From: Clostridia bacterium
GTDB lineage: Bacteria > Bacillota > Clostridia > Oscillospirales > CAG-382
Length of the DNA: 55,927 nt
Reading direction: 5' to 3'
NCBI GenBank assembly: GCA_017521025.1
Contig: JAFXEB010000026.1
Location: forward strand, 1-55,927
The notes under the pieces are model-generated. The model was not told the DNA's origin. It saw only the letters and a program-made list of their open reading frames with translations, and searched no databases. Shown piece after piece: positions 16,410-23,775 of the stretch (its first letter is position 1; the number at the start of each line of letters is the position of its first letter). Position numbers and translations under genes: made by a program.

Positions 16410-16448
16410 GAGCAGGAATTTATAAATTGTCGGAGGAGCATACATATT

Positions 16449-17087
16449 ATGAGAAAGATTCTTGATGTCTTTGTAAAAGCGTTTCTGGCAGGCATCTGCA
16501 TAGGGATAGGCGGCACCGTGTTTCTGAGTCTGCTGCCCGAAAACAAGCCGCTTGGCGCATTTTTGTTTGCCATAGGTCTGTTTCTTATCTTTTGCTACGG
16601 CTTTAATCTGTTTACGGGCAAGGTAGGCTTTGTGTTTGACGAGGGTCTTGGCTTTGTGCCGAAGCTGGGCGTTATATGGCTTGGCAACTTTGCGGGCACC
16701 GCCGCCGTAGGCTTCTCGCTGGGGAATCTGTGCCGACCCGCCGTTTCGGAAAAGCTGTCTGCCGCCGCCGCCAACCTGTGCGTGGCAAAGCTTGACGATA
16801 CGCCTCTTTCTGTTTTTGTGCTGGCTGTATTCTGCGGCTTTCTGATGTTTGTTGCGGCAGACAACTACAAAAACGGGCTGTCGCCCCTGCACAAATTCCT
16901 TGCCACCTTTATACCCGTGGCGGTATTCATCCTTGCAGGCTTTGAGCACTGCATAGCAAATATGTACTATTTCTCGGTGGCGGGCATTTTCTCGGGCAAG
17001 ATGCTTGTATACCTGCTGATAATGTCTGCCGGTAACGCCGTTGGCGCATTCATCATCCCGCTTCTTAAAAAGCTTTACGCAAAATAG
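16449..17087 (+). CDS. Formate/nitrite transporter (FNT) family channel, short form
   Basis: 212 aa with about six membrane helices. The FNT signatures are present: LFTGKVGF near residues 54-61 (usual form LFTGN) and GFEHCIANMY at 164-173, whose His167 matches the central pore histidine of FocA-type channels. It is shorter than FocA (about 285 aa), mostly at the termini. It would pass a monovalent anion such as formate, nitrite, hydrosulfide or lactate; the sequence does not say which. CGGAGGAG precedes the ATG. It lies 39 bp after melA. Confidence 0.85.
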   Translation: MRKILDVFVKAFLAGICIGIGGTVFLSLLPENKPLGAFLFAIGLFLIFCYGFNLFTGKVGFVFDEGLGFVPKLGVIWLGNFAGTAAVGFSLGNLCRPAVSEKLSAAAANLCVAKLDDTPLSVFVLAVFCGFLMFVAADNYKNGLSPLHKFLATFIPVAVFILAGFEHCIANMYYFSVAGIFSGKMLVYLLIMSAGNAVGAFIIPLLKKLYAK

Positions 17088-17108
17088 AAAGAGGGCGCAT
17101 TTTTTCTT

Positions 17109-17942
17109 ATGACAAGGCAACGCTATTTTGATATACACAACCATTCCACCTTCTCTCACGATGCGGTGTGCGCTATGGAGTCTTTGTGCGCCGCCGTGGC
17201 TGAGAAGGGGCTTGACGGCATCGCCTTCACCGACCACGGAGACGTGCAGGACTACAAAAGGGAGTCGGATTTCGACCACATCCGTGCCTCGGTAACGGAG
17301 GCAAGGCGGCTCGGGGCGGTCTTTGCCCCTGACCTTGCCGTGCTTTCGGGCGTGGAGCTTGGCGAGGCGGTATGGGACCCGAAAAAGGCGGCGGAGTTTG
17401 TGAAAGCCACCGACCTTGACGTGGTGCTGGGCTCTGTCCATTCCGTCAGGTACAAGGATATATGGGAGAGCTTCAGCCGCATTGACTTTTCAGGATGGAG
17501 CCTTTCGGAGCTTGACGGCTATATGAGGCAGTATTTTGAGGATATGGAGGAGACGGTGTGGAGGGTGGACTATGACGTGCTGACCCACCTTTCAAATCCG
17601 CTGAAATATATCAACGGCAAGTATGGGAGGGGCATAAGCCTTGAGCCCTATATGCCACGGATAGAGCAGATATTGAAATGCGCCGCAGACAAGGGGCTTG
17701 CCCTTGAGATAAACACCGCACTGAAGGGCACAGCCTATGATGTGACTATGCCCGAGGGCGAAATAATACGGCTGTACAAAAGCCTTGGAGGCAGATACCT
17801 GTCCATAGGCTCTGACGCCCACGTGGAGCACCGTGGGGCGAACTGCCTTGATTTTGCACTGAGGCTGGCGAAGGATGCAGGCTTTGACCGCTATGTTTAT
17901 TTTGTGAACAGAGAGAGGCAGGAGGAGCCTATCCTGCTGTAG
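17109..17942 (+). CDS. PHP-domain phosphoesterase (histidinol-phosphatase-like)
   Basis: 277 aa. Metal-binding PHP motifs appear in order: HNHS with His17 and Asp18 (residues 10-18), TDHGD (41-45), SGVELGE (Glu83), GSVHS (His111), THLSNP near 165, and GSDAH near 235. This matches the HisK/HisJ-type trinuclear phosphoesterases. No his genes are nearby, so a role as histidinol phosphatase is a guess, and another small phosphate monoester is equally possible. It lies 21 bp after the FNT gene and 16 bp before the glycerophosphodiesterase, within one likely operon. The ribosome site is weak. Confidence 0.82.
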   Translation: MTRQRYFDIHNHSTFSHDAVCAMESLCAAVAEKGLDGIAFTDHGDVQDYKRESDFDHIRASVTEARRLGAVFAPDLAVLSGVELGEAVWDPKKAAEFVKATDLDVVLGSVHSVRYKDIWESFSRIDFSGWSLSELDGYMRQYFEDMEETVWRVDYDVLTHLSNPLKYINGKYGRGISLEPYMPRIEQILKCAADKGLALEINTALKGTAYDVTMPEGEIIRLYKSLGGRYLSIGSDAHVEHRGANCLDFALRLAKDAGFDRYVYFVNRERQEEPILL

Positions 17943-17958
17943 AGGAAGGAGTACGGAT

Positions 17959-18753
17959 ATGTTTTACACCGCTAAGGGTGCCTGCCGCCTGCAGGCGCAC
18001 CGTGGGGTCAGCACCGACTGCCCCGAAAACACCCTTGCCGCCTTTCGTGCCGCAGTAAAGCAGGGCTATGAGGTGATAGAGCTTGACCCTGCCATTACCG
18101 CCGACGGGCAGTTTGTGATACTGCATGACAAAACGGTGAACCGCACCGCAAGGCAACAAGACGGCGGCAGGTTAGCCACTCCCACCCCCATAAGAGAGCT
18201 GACTCTTGAGGAGGCACGCCGCCTTGACGTGGGTCTGTGGTTTGGCGACCGCTTCCGTGGGGAGCGCATACCCACTCTGGCGGAGGTCCTTGAGCTGGCG
18301 TACCAAACGGGCATAGAGCTGAAGCTTGACAACAAGGTGCAAAGCTTTTCGGAAGAAGAGGAGACGGCGTTTTTCGACGAGATAGAGGCACACAGGGGCG
18401 GACACCTTGCGTCCTTTACCTGCTCGGATTTTCAGTATATGTGTCGGGTGAACGAGCGGTTCCCAAAGGCGGCGCTCCACTATGACGGCGTGTCCGACTA
18501 CGAGGGCTTTCTCACCGCAAGGTATATTGCCGAGGATGCGCCCCTTACCTGCTGGATACGCTACGGCAACGCCCTGACGGCGTGGAGCGACAATGCGCCT
18601 GCGGATATTGAGCTGTGTCAGCAGGCACGCTACTGCGGCAAGCTGGGTATATGGCTTGTTGACGATGTGGCAGAGGCAAGGCGTGCCGTGGACCTTTTCG
18701 GCGCCCACATAATCGAGACCTCGGGTGCTGTAAAGCCAACGAAAAAGCAATAA
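17959..18753 (+). CDS. Glycerophosphodiester phosphodiesterase family protein
   Basis: 264 aa, TIM-barrel GDPD. The catalytic HRG is at residues 14-16, PENT at 22-25, metal ligands Glu41 and Asp43 in IELDPAI, and His56 in LHDKT. The family splits glycerophosphodiesters from phospholipid turnover into glycerol 3-phosphate and an alcohol. No signal peptide, so probably cytosolic. GAGGAAGGAG precedes the ATG at good spacing. It ends the melA-FNT-PHP-GDPD run and is followed by a terminator. Confidence 0.88.
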   Translation: MFYTAKGACRLQAHRGVSTDCPENTLAAFRAAVKQGYEVIELDPAITADGQFVILHDKTVNRTARQQDGGRLATPTPIRELTLEEARRLDVGLWFGDRFRGERIPTLAEVLELAYQTGIELKLDNKVQSFSEEEETAFFDEIEAHRGGHLASFTCSDFQYMCRVNERFPKAALHYDGVSDYEGFLTARYIAEDAPLTCWIRYGNALTAWSDNAPADIELCQQARYCGKLGIWLVDDVAEARRAVDLFGAHIIETSGAVKPTKKQ

Positions 18754-18762
18754 TATGAAGGC

Positions 18763-18810
18763 CGGGAGACTGTAAGAGCTAAAAAGCTATTTTCGTCCCC
18801 CGTTTTTATT
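18763..18810 (+). terminator. Rho-independent terminator after the GDPD gene
   Basis: CGGGAGA (18763-18769) pairs with TCCCCCG (18796-18802) with one mismatch, with an inner AGCT/AGCT helix, and TTTTTATTTTC follows. Confidence 0.65.
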
Positions 18811-19060
18811 TTCGATAACAAATTTGCAAGCCTTGCTTTGGGTTTTACATAACAGTTTGCGCCACCGATTTTTTGATTTTCAGATATTCAGACACATAAT
18901 AAAGATAATTCAAATATTACATTCACTCACCTGCGCCCCGACAGCGCAGACGTTTCTTTCGCCTCCCAATCAAGTCCACCCTCGGCGGCGCAGAGGCGAA
19001 ACGGGGTTCCCCAAAAGCCTGTACGTCAAGGTGGAGAGCTTTGTGGAAAGCGGAAACACC

Positions 19061-19134
19061 CCTAAGCCTTCTCCTTCGAGGAGAAGGTGGCGCCGCAAGG
19101 CGACGGATGAGGTGTAGGCTGCGAAAGCAGCCGT
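19061..19134 (+). repeat. Three-hairpin dispersed repeat, copy 1
   Basis: Linker TAAG, hairpin 1 with 9-bp arms CCTTCTCCT / AGGAGAAGG and loop TCG, hairpin 2 CGCC-GCAA-GGCG, linker GGATGAGGTGTAG, hairpin 3 GGCTGC-GAAA-GCAGCC. Copy 2 keeps the linkers and changes both arms of each stem together. Confidence 0.8.
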
Positions 19135-19233
19135 GCTCCGTGGCTTATACTTTCAGTTCTGTAGACGGTAACGCCGTCTGGTGGAGGGGGTGCCCTTTGT
19201 TTTATGCCTTATCTCACTGCTTTGGGGATGATA

Positions 19234-19306
19234 ACGCCGTCTGCGGACGGCTACACCTCATCCACCGACTCCGTCGGTCCCCCTTCCCCTCCAGGGGAAG
19301 GCTTAG
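19234..19306 (-). repeat. Three-hairpin dispersed repeat, copy 2 (inverted)
   Basis: On the minus strand: TAAG, hairpin 1 CCTTCCCCT / AGGGGAAGG with loop GG, hairpin 2 ACCGAC-GGA-GTCGGT, linker GGATGAGGTGTAG, hairpin 3 GCCGTC-CGCA-GACGGC. It faces copy 1 across about 100 bp. Confidence 0.8.
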
Positions 19307-19357
19307 AAATGTGTCCGCTAAAACAGAGAGAGGAGGTTCGTTCATAGCAAGAAAATA

Positions 19358-19396
19358 TAAAAAGCTATAGCGTGGCTGTTTTGTCACGCTATAGCT
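19358..19396 (-). terminator. Rho-independent terminator of the recN-vanZ end
   Basis: A 12-bp stem AGCTATAGCGTG (19363-19374) with CACGCTATAGCT (19385-19396), loop of 10, followed on the minus strand by TTTTTATATTTTC. The stem overlaps the last codons of the VanZ-like gene. Confidence 0.85.
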
Positions 19397-19886
19397 GCTT
19401 TTCATTGTCTGTCTGTGTTTTGCGTCCATCTGTTTTTCTTGCATTCCGGCCGATTTTTACAACCAAAAAAGCAACCAAAATACCGAGGCTGTCTATAAAC
19501 ACGTCTGTGATTCGGGCACCACGGTGGGAGAAAAGCTGCAAGGTCTCGTCCAGTGCGGCGGCTGTCACCGCAAGGACGGCGGTGAGCGCAATACACTGCC
19601 TGCGATCGTATCCCAAGGAGCGAATGAGCAGATACAAAAGCAAGGCAAGCACAAAAAACTCAAAAATATGCGCCGCCTTGCGCACCACTATCTCTGCTAT
19701 GCCCTCGCTGTCCCCCTCGAAGCCGAGGAGCGCAAGTAACCGTCTTAGCACGCCCTCCATAGGCTCGCTCTGGGCGGCAGAATCGGCTTTGCTTTTTAAG
19801 GAGTTTGTATATATAAACCCAAGCCACAACACCAAAAACCCCTCGTAAAGGGCGGTGGATACGTGGCTTTTTATAATGCGGCTCAC
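19389..19886 (-). CDS. VanZ-like family membrane protein
   Basis: 165 aa with about four membrane helices. The VanZ-domain pattern is present: RKAAHIFEFFVLALLLY near residues 69-85 and DETLQLFSHRGARITDVFID near 113-132. The original VanZ gives low-level teicoplanin resistance; the wider family is of unknown biochemical role and common in Clostridia, so resistance should not be inferred. Its ATG overlaps the recN stop by 4 bp, making it the coupled last gene of this run. Confidence 0.82.
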   Translation of the reverse strand: MSRIIKSHVSTALYEGFLVLWLGFIYTNSLKSKADSAAQSEPMEGVLRRLLALLGFEGDSEGIAEIVVRKAAHIFEFFVLALLLYLLIRSLGYDRRQCIALTAVLAVTAAALDETLQLFSHRGARITDVFIDSLGILVAFLVVKIGRNARKTDGRKTQTDNEKQL

Positions 19887-21556
19887 AGCTTTTCCGCCTC
19901 CGCAAGCAGCTCAACAGCGGCGCTCCTTGCGGCGTCGCCCACATTGATGCCGCCTATGATACGGGCGATCTCCTCTACCCTGCCCTCGCTGTCCAGCGCA
20001 CGGACAAGGCTTACCGTCCTGCCCTCGCTCTCACGCTTGCGCACAAGCAGGTGGGTATCTGCCAAGGCGGCTATCTGTGCCGAGTGGGTCACGCAAAAGA
20101 CCTGAGTGCCGCTCTTGGTAAGACCCTTAAGGGCAACGCCCGTCTTTTGGGCAGTCTTGCCCGAAATACCTGTATCTATCTCGTCAAACACCATTGTGCC
20201 CGTAGGCGCAGTGGCGGCAGTAGCGGTCTTGAATGCCAGCATAATACGTGCAAGCTCACCGCCCGAGGCTATCTTGGACAAAGGCTTCGGTACCTCGCCT
20301 GCGTTGGCGGAGATGAGTATCTCCACATCGTCTGCGCCGTCACGGGCGGGTGCCTTTTCGGCAAACTCCACCACAAAGGTGACGGAGGGCATATCAAGCC
20401 CTGCCAGACAGCGTGAAAGCTCGCTGACAAGGGTCTGTGCCGCCTCCTTACGAAGGGCACGCAGTCTCTCGGCGGCGGCGCTCAGCGCAGTGAACGCCAT
20501 ACTCTTTTCCTCCTCAAGCTCCTTTATCATACCCTCGCCGTTGTCTATCTGCTCAAGCTCGGCAAGCAGGCTGTCACGGGCGGCAAGAAGCCCCTCAAAA
20601 TCCGTGCCAAAACGGCGCTTAAGAGTACTTATCAGCTCAAGTCTGCCCTCTACCGCATCAAGCCGCTCTCTCGCCCCGTCTACGTCGGTCTCGGCGGCAC
20701 CCCTTAAGGTGTCGGCTATATCGTTTATCTCACATTTTACGCTCTCAAGCCTGTCCATAAGCTCTGCCCCGTCGGGCATGGAGTCAGCAATCCTCGTAAG
20801 GGAGGCAATAGCACCGTGCACACGCTCTGCGGCAGAGCCGTTGTCCCCGTAAAGCTCGCCATAAGCCTCGTCAGCGGCGGCGGCTATCTTCTCTATACTG
20901 CGGAGCAGCTTGCGCTCTGCGCCAAGCTCCTCCTCCTCGCCCGACTTGAGCCTTGCTTTTTTAAGGCTCTCAAGCTTGTATTCCAGCATCTCACGCTTGA
21001 AGGCGGCGTCTGCCACCGTCGCCCTCAGCTCCTCAAGGCTGTCGCACAGCTCCACGTAGCGGCGGTAGCTGTCGCCGTAGGCGTCAAGCAGCGGTGCGCT
21101 GTCAGCATAGCTGTCCAGCAGTGGCAAATGCCTCGATTTGTCCGCAAGCAGCAGTGTGTCCTGCTGACCGTGGATGTTAAGCAGCAGCTCTGCCACGGCA
21201 CGGAGCCTTGAAGAGGGCACCTGCCTGTCCCCTATCCTTGCGGTGCTCCTGCCATCGGCAGAAACACGGCGGCTGAGATACAGAGCACCGTCCTCGTCGG
21301 GATGCACGTCAAGAGCAGACAGCTTCTCCGCCGTCTCCTCATCTATCTCCTCAAAGCAGCCCTCCACAAAGGCATAGCTCTCCCCGCTGCGTATAAGCTC
21401 CCTGTCACTTCTGCCGCCGCAGAGCAGTGACAAAGCGTCTATTACAATGCTCTTACCTGCGCCCGTCTCACCCGTCAGCACCGTAAAGCCGGCACCGAAC
21501 ATAAGGGTGGTTTCCTTAATAAGGGCGACGTTTTCTATATGGAGAGAGGAAAGCAT
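19883..21556 (-). CDS. recN: DNA repair protein RecN
   Basis: A 557-aa SMC-like ATPase active in double-strand break repair. Walker A GETGAGKS is at residues 29-36, a central coiled-coil region runs from about 150 to 370, the ABC signature ASGGELARIM is near 455 and Walker B MVFDEIDTG near 485. Length is normal. It follows argR by 53 bp, the conserved argR-recN order of Bacillota. Confidence 0.97.
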   Translation of the reverse strand: MLSSLHIENVALIKETTLMFGAGFTVLTGETGAGKSIVIDALSLLCGGRSDRELIRSGESYAFVEGCFEEIDEETAEKLSALDVHPDEDGALYLSRRVSADGRSTARIGDRQVPSSRLRAVAELLLNIHGQQDTLLLADKSRHLPLLDSYADSAPLLDAYGDSYRRYVELCDSLEELRATVADAAFKREMLEYKLESLKKARLKSGEEEELGAERKLLRSIEKIAAAADEAYGELYGDNGSAAERVHGAIASLTRIADSMPDGAELMDRLESVKCEINDIADTLRGAAETDVDGARERLDAVEGRLELISTLKRRFGTDFEGLLAARDSLLAELEQIDNGEGMIKELEEEKSMAFTALSAAAERLRALRKEAAQTLVSELSRCLAGLDMPSVTFVVEFAEKAPARDGADDVEILISANAGEVPKPLSKIASGGELARIMLAFKTATAATAPTGTMVFDEIDTGISGKTAQKTGVALKGLTKSGTQVFCVTHSAQIAALADTHLLVRKRESEGRTVSLVRALDSEGRVEEIARIIGGINVGDAARSAAVELLAEAEKL

Positions 21557-21609
21557 AAAGAAAAACCTCGTGTCAAATAAATCGTTTGCCCCTTGTACAG
21601 CGAAAGGGT

Positions 21610-22065
21610 CTACTTAAGCAAGCCCGAAAGGACAGCGCAGATATTTGCGGCATCCTCATAGGTGCGTGCGGCAATAAACATAGTATCATCGCCCGAAAGG
21701 GTGCCCACCACGCCCTCAAGGTGCATACTGTCAACGGCAACGCCTGCGGCACTGCCCATACCTGCGTAGGTCTTGAGCACCACGATGTTGCAGGCGCAGT
21801 CCACCCTGTAGACCGCCTCGGAAAAGATGGTCTTGAGCTTGGAGGCAAAGTCACCGTCGCCCGAGGGGGCGGCAACCGCATACTGATAGCCACCGCTGCC
21901 CTCGGTGGTCTTGATTATCTTAAGGTCACGGATATCTCTGGAAACGGTGGCTTGGGTAGTATCAAAGCCCAGCGCCTTCAGCTCGTCCAGAAGCTCCTCT
22001 TGAGTGCGGATGGTCTTTCTCTGTATCAGGTCAAGAATAGCGGCATGTCTTTGTGCCTTTTTCAT
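21610..22065 (-). CDS. argR: Arginine repressor ArgR
   Basis: A 151-aa transcriptional regulator that binds ARG boxes when loaded with arginine. The N-terminal winged helix includes TQEELLDELKALGF and the recognition helix QATVSRDIRDL (residues about 38-48). The C-terminal oligomerisation and arginine-binding domain has GTLSGDDTMFIAAR. AAAGGAG precedes the ATG. No arginine biosynthesis genes are in the window. Confidence 0.96.
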   Translation of the reverse strand: MKKAQRHAAILDLIQRKTIRTQEELLDELKALGFDTTQATVSRDIRDLKIIKTTEGSGGYQYAVAAPSGDGDFASKLKTIFSEAVYRVDCACNIVVLKTYAGMGSAAGVAVDSMHLEGVVGTLSGDDTMFIAARTYEDAANICAVLSGLLK

Positions 22066-22085
22066 AGCTTGCAGTCTCCTTTACT

Positions 22086-22967
22086 TTAACCCTTTGACCC
22101 TGCGCCTATCTTGCGGAACAGTGTGCTTGCAAAGGGCGTGTCCTTTAGTTTTATAAGCTTTACGTATTTATCGGATTTTTTAACGGTAACGGTAAGCTCG
22201 CTGTCGTTTATGCGGAAATACGAGCGGCCGTCCACGGTGACCACCGCCTCAGACCTGCGTGCCGAGGGGATGTTTATCTTTATGACCGAGGAGGGGCCGA
22301 AAATAAGGCTCCGTGCCGAATCAAGGGAGTGGGAGCAAACGGGGGTGGCGGCTATAACCTCCACGGCGGGGTCAATAACTGCGCCGCCTGCCGCCATGGA
22401 ATAGGCGGTAGAGCCCGTGGGGGTAGCGATTATCATACCGTCTGCCCTGTAGTGGTTTACAAGGTTGCCGTCACAGCTCACCGAAAAATCCGTAAGCCTC
22501 GGTACGGTGCCACGGGCGATGACCGCCTCGTTAAAGGCTCGGGCAAAGAAAAGCTGTTTGCCGTTCTTGCCCACGCTTACGTCAAGCATCATACGGTTTT
22601 CGATCCTGTACTCTTCGGAGGCGAGCCGTGTAAGCAGCTCTGTTTCGCTCTCCTCCAGCTCAGTTATGTAGCCAACGTGGCCAAAGTTTACGCCGATAAT
22701 GGGCACCTCTGCCTCTACAGCGTGCTTTGCCACACCGAGAACGGTGCCGTCGCCGCCAAAGACTATTACGGCGTCACACTCCTTATATAAATCGGCAAGC
22801 TCTGTTGCCGCTACTCTGCCGCCAAGCGCCCTTATCTGCTCTGCCTTGACCGTCTCGGCACAGCAGGTAATGCCACGGTCTGCAAGAATATCCGCCACAC
22901 GCATAGCACAGCGCAAAGCGCCGCTTTTGCTGGTGTTGGGGGCCAAGGCTACCTTTCGTATCATCAA
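22086..22967 (-). CDS. nadK: NAD kinase
   Basis: 293 aa; phosphorylates NAD to NADP in the cytosol. The GGDGT motif is at residues 71-75, NFGHVGYITE near 94-103 and the second signature ATPTGSTAYSMAAGG near 176-190. The ATG at 22967 is followed at once by a second ATG, and either could be used. It lies between tlyA and argR, a standard order in Clostridia. Confidence 0.96.
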   Translation of the reverse strand: MMIRKVALAPNTSKSGALRCAMRVADILADRGITCCAETVKAEQIRALGGRVAATELADLYKECDAVIVFGGDGTVLGVAKHAVEAEVPIIGVNFGHVGYITELEESETELLTRLASEEYRIENRMMLDVSVGKNGKQLFFARAFNEAVIARGTVPRLTDFSVSCDGNLVNHYRADGMIIATPTGSTAYSMAAGGAVIDPAVEVIAATPVCSHSLDSARSLIFGPSSVIKINIPSARRSEAVVTVDGRSYFRINDSELTVTVKKSDKYVKLIKLKDTPFASTLFRKIGAGSKG

Positions 22968-22990
22968 ATCACTCCATAGCTGTCATATCG

Positions 22991-23731
22991 TCAAATTCTG
23001 TATAGCAAGGCAAGGTACTCGGTGTTGCCCTTGCTGCCCTTTATAGGCGAGGGTATCACCCTCTCAAAGCTGAAGCCCTCGTCACGGGCGGCAAGCCTCA
23101 GCTTTAAAAACACCGCCTCGGCAAGAGAGCCGTTTTTGTCCTTTACTATGCCGTTTTTGCCCACGTTTTCCCTACCCACCTCAAACTGAGGCTTTACAAG
23201 GGTTACAAGAGGTGCGCCCGAGGGGAGTATATCCGCAAGGGCGGGGTATATCAGGGTCTGGGATATAAAGGATACGTCCATCACCGCCCCGTCTATCCGC
23301 TCGGGAAAGTCGGCACGGCAAAGGCTCCGTGCATTCACGCCCTCCATATTCACCACACGGCTATCCCGCCTGAGGCTGGGATGAAGCTGGTCACGCCCCA
23401 CGTCCACGGCATAGACCCTTACAGCACCGCCATCCAGCAGGCACTGGGTAAAGCCACCCGTAGAGGCACCGATATCCGCAAAGACCTTGCCCTCGGTATC
23501 AAATCCGAAAGCAGCCTTTGCCGCCCTGAGCTTCTCCCCTGCCCGTGACACGTCAAGAGCCGCACCCTCGGCAAGGCTGAACTCACCCGTGGGGTCAAGC
23601 TCCTCCGATGGCTTGGTAAGGGGTCTGCCGTTGTATCTGACAAGTCCCTTTTTAATAAGGGTCGCCGCCCTGTTGCGGCTGTCGCAGAGTCCGGACTCAA
23701 AAAGCGCCAGGTCTGCCCTTTTCTTTTCCAT
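22991..23731 (-). CDS. tlyA: TlyA-family rRNA 2'-O-methyltransferase
   Basis: 246 aa from the ATG at 23731, where the S4 domain begins (KKRADLALFESGLCDSRNRA). The frame is open 34 codons further up, but that part runs back into dxs and looks non-coding. Residues 1-60 are the S4 RNA-binding domain. The rest is an FtsJ-like fold with the SAM loop DIGASTGGF and a KPQFE motif. The family methylates ribosomal RNA. The ribosome site is poor, so translation may depend on the upstream genes. Confidence 0.88.
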   Translation of the reverse strand: MEKKRADLALFESGLCDSRNRAATLIKKGLVRYNGRPLTKPSEELDPTGEFSLAEGAALDVSRAGEKLRAAKAAFGFDTEGKVFADIGASTGGFTQCLLDGGAVRVYAVDVGRDQLHPSLRRDSRVVNMEGVNARSLCRADFPERIDGAVMDVSFISQTLIYPALADILPSGAPLVTLVKPQFEVGRENVGKNGIVKDKNGSLAEAVFLKLRLAARDEGFSFERVIPSPIKGSKGNTEYLALLYRI

Positions 23732-23775
23732 AATCTCTGTATCTCTCTGTTGTATGTCTCTTCTCTGTTGTATCT

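Larger units (their letters stand above)
18811..19357. other. Gene-free stretch holding an inverted pair of structured repeats
   Basis: No frame here looks like a gene on either strand. The first 130 bp are AT-rich and featureless to me. 18935-19060 is GC-rich with short palindromes. 19061-19306 contains two oppositely oriented copies of a three-hairpin element, described separately, and between them a lone AGACGG/CCGTCT hairpin (about 19163-19179). Confidence 0.6.

Noticed and set aside
15036..17441. An 801-codon minus-strand open frame
   Set aside because: Antisense of melA and the FNT gene; composition is Cys/His/Tyr-heavy and unlike real proteins.
19389..19886. Glycopeptide resistance gene
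   Set aside because: VanZ-like proteins are widespread and of unknown role; no vanHAX-type genes are present.
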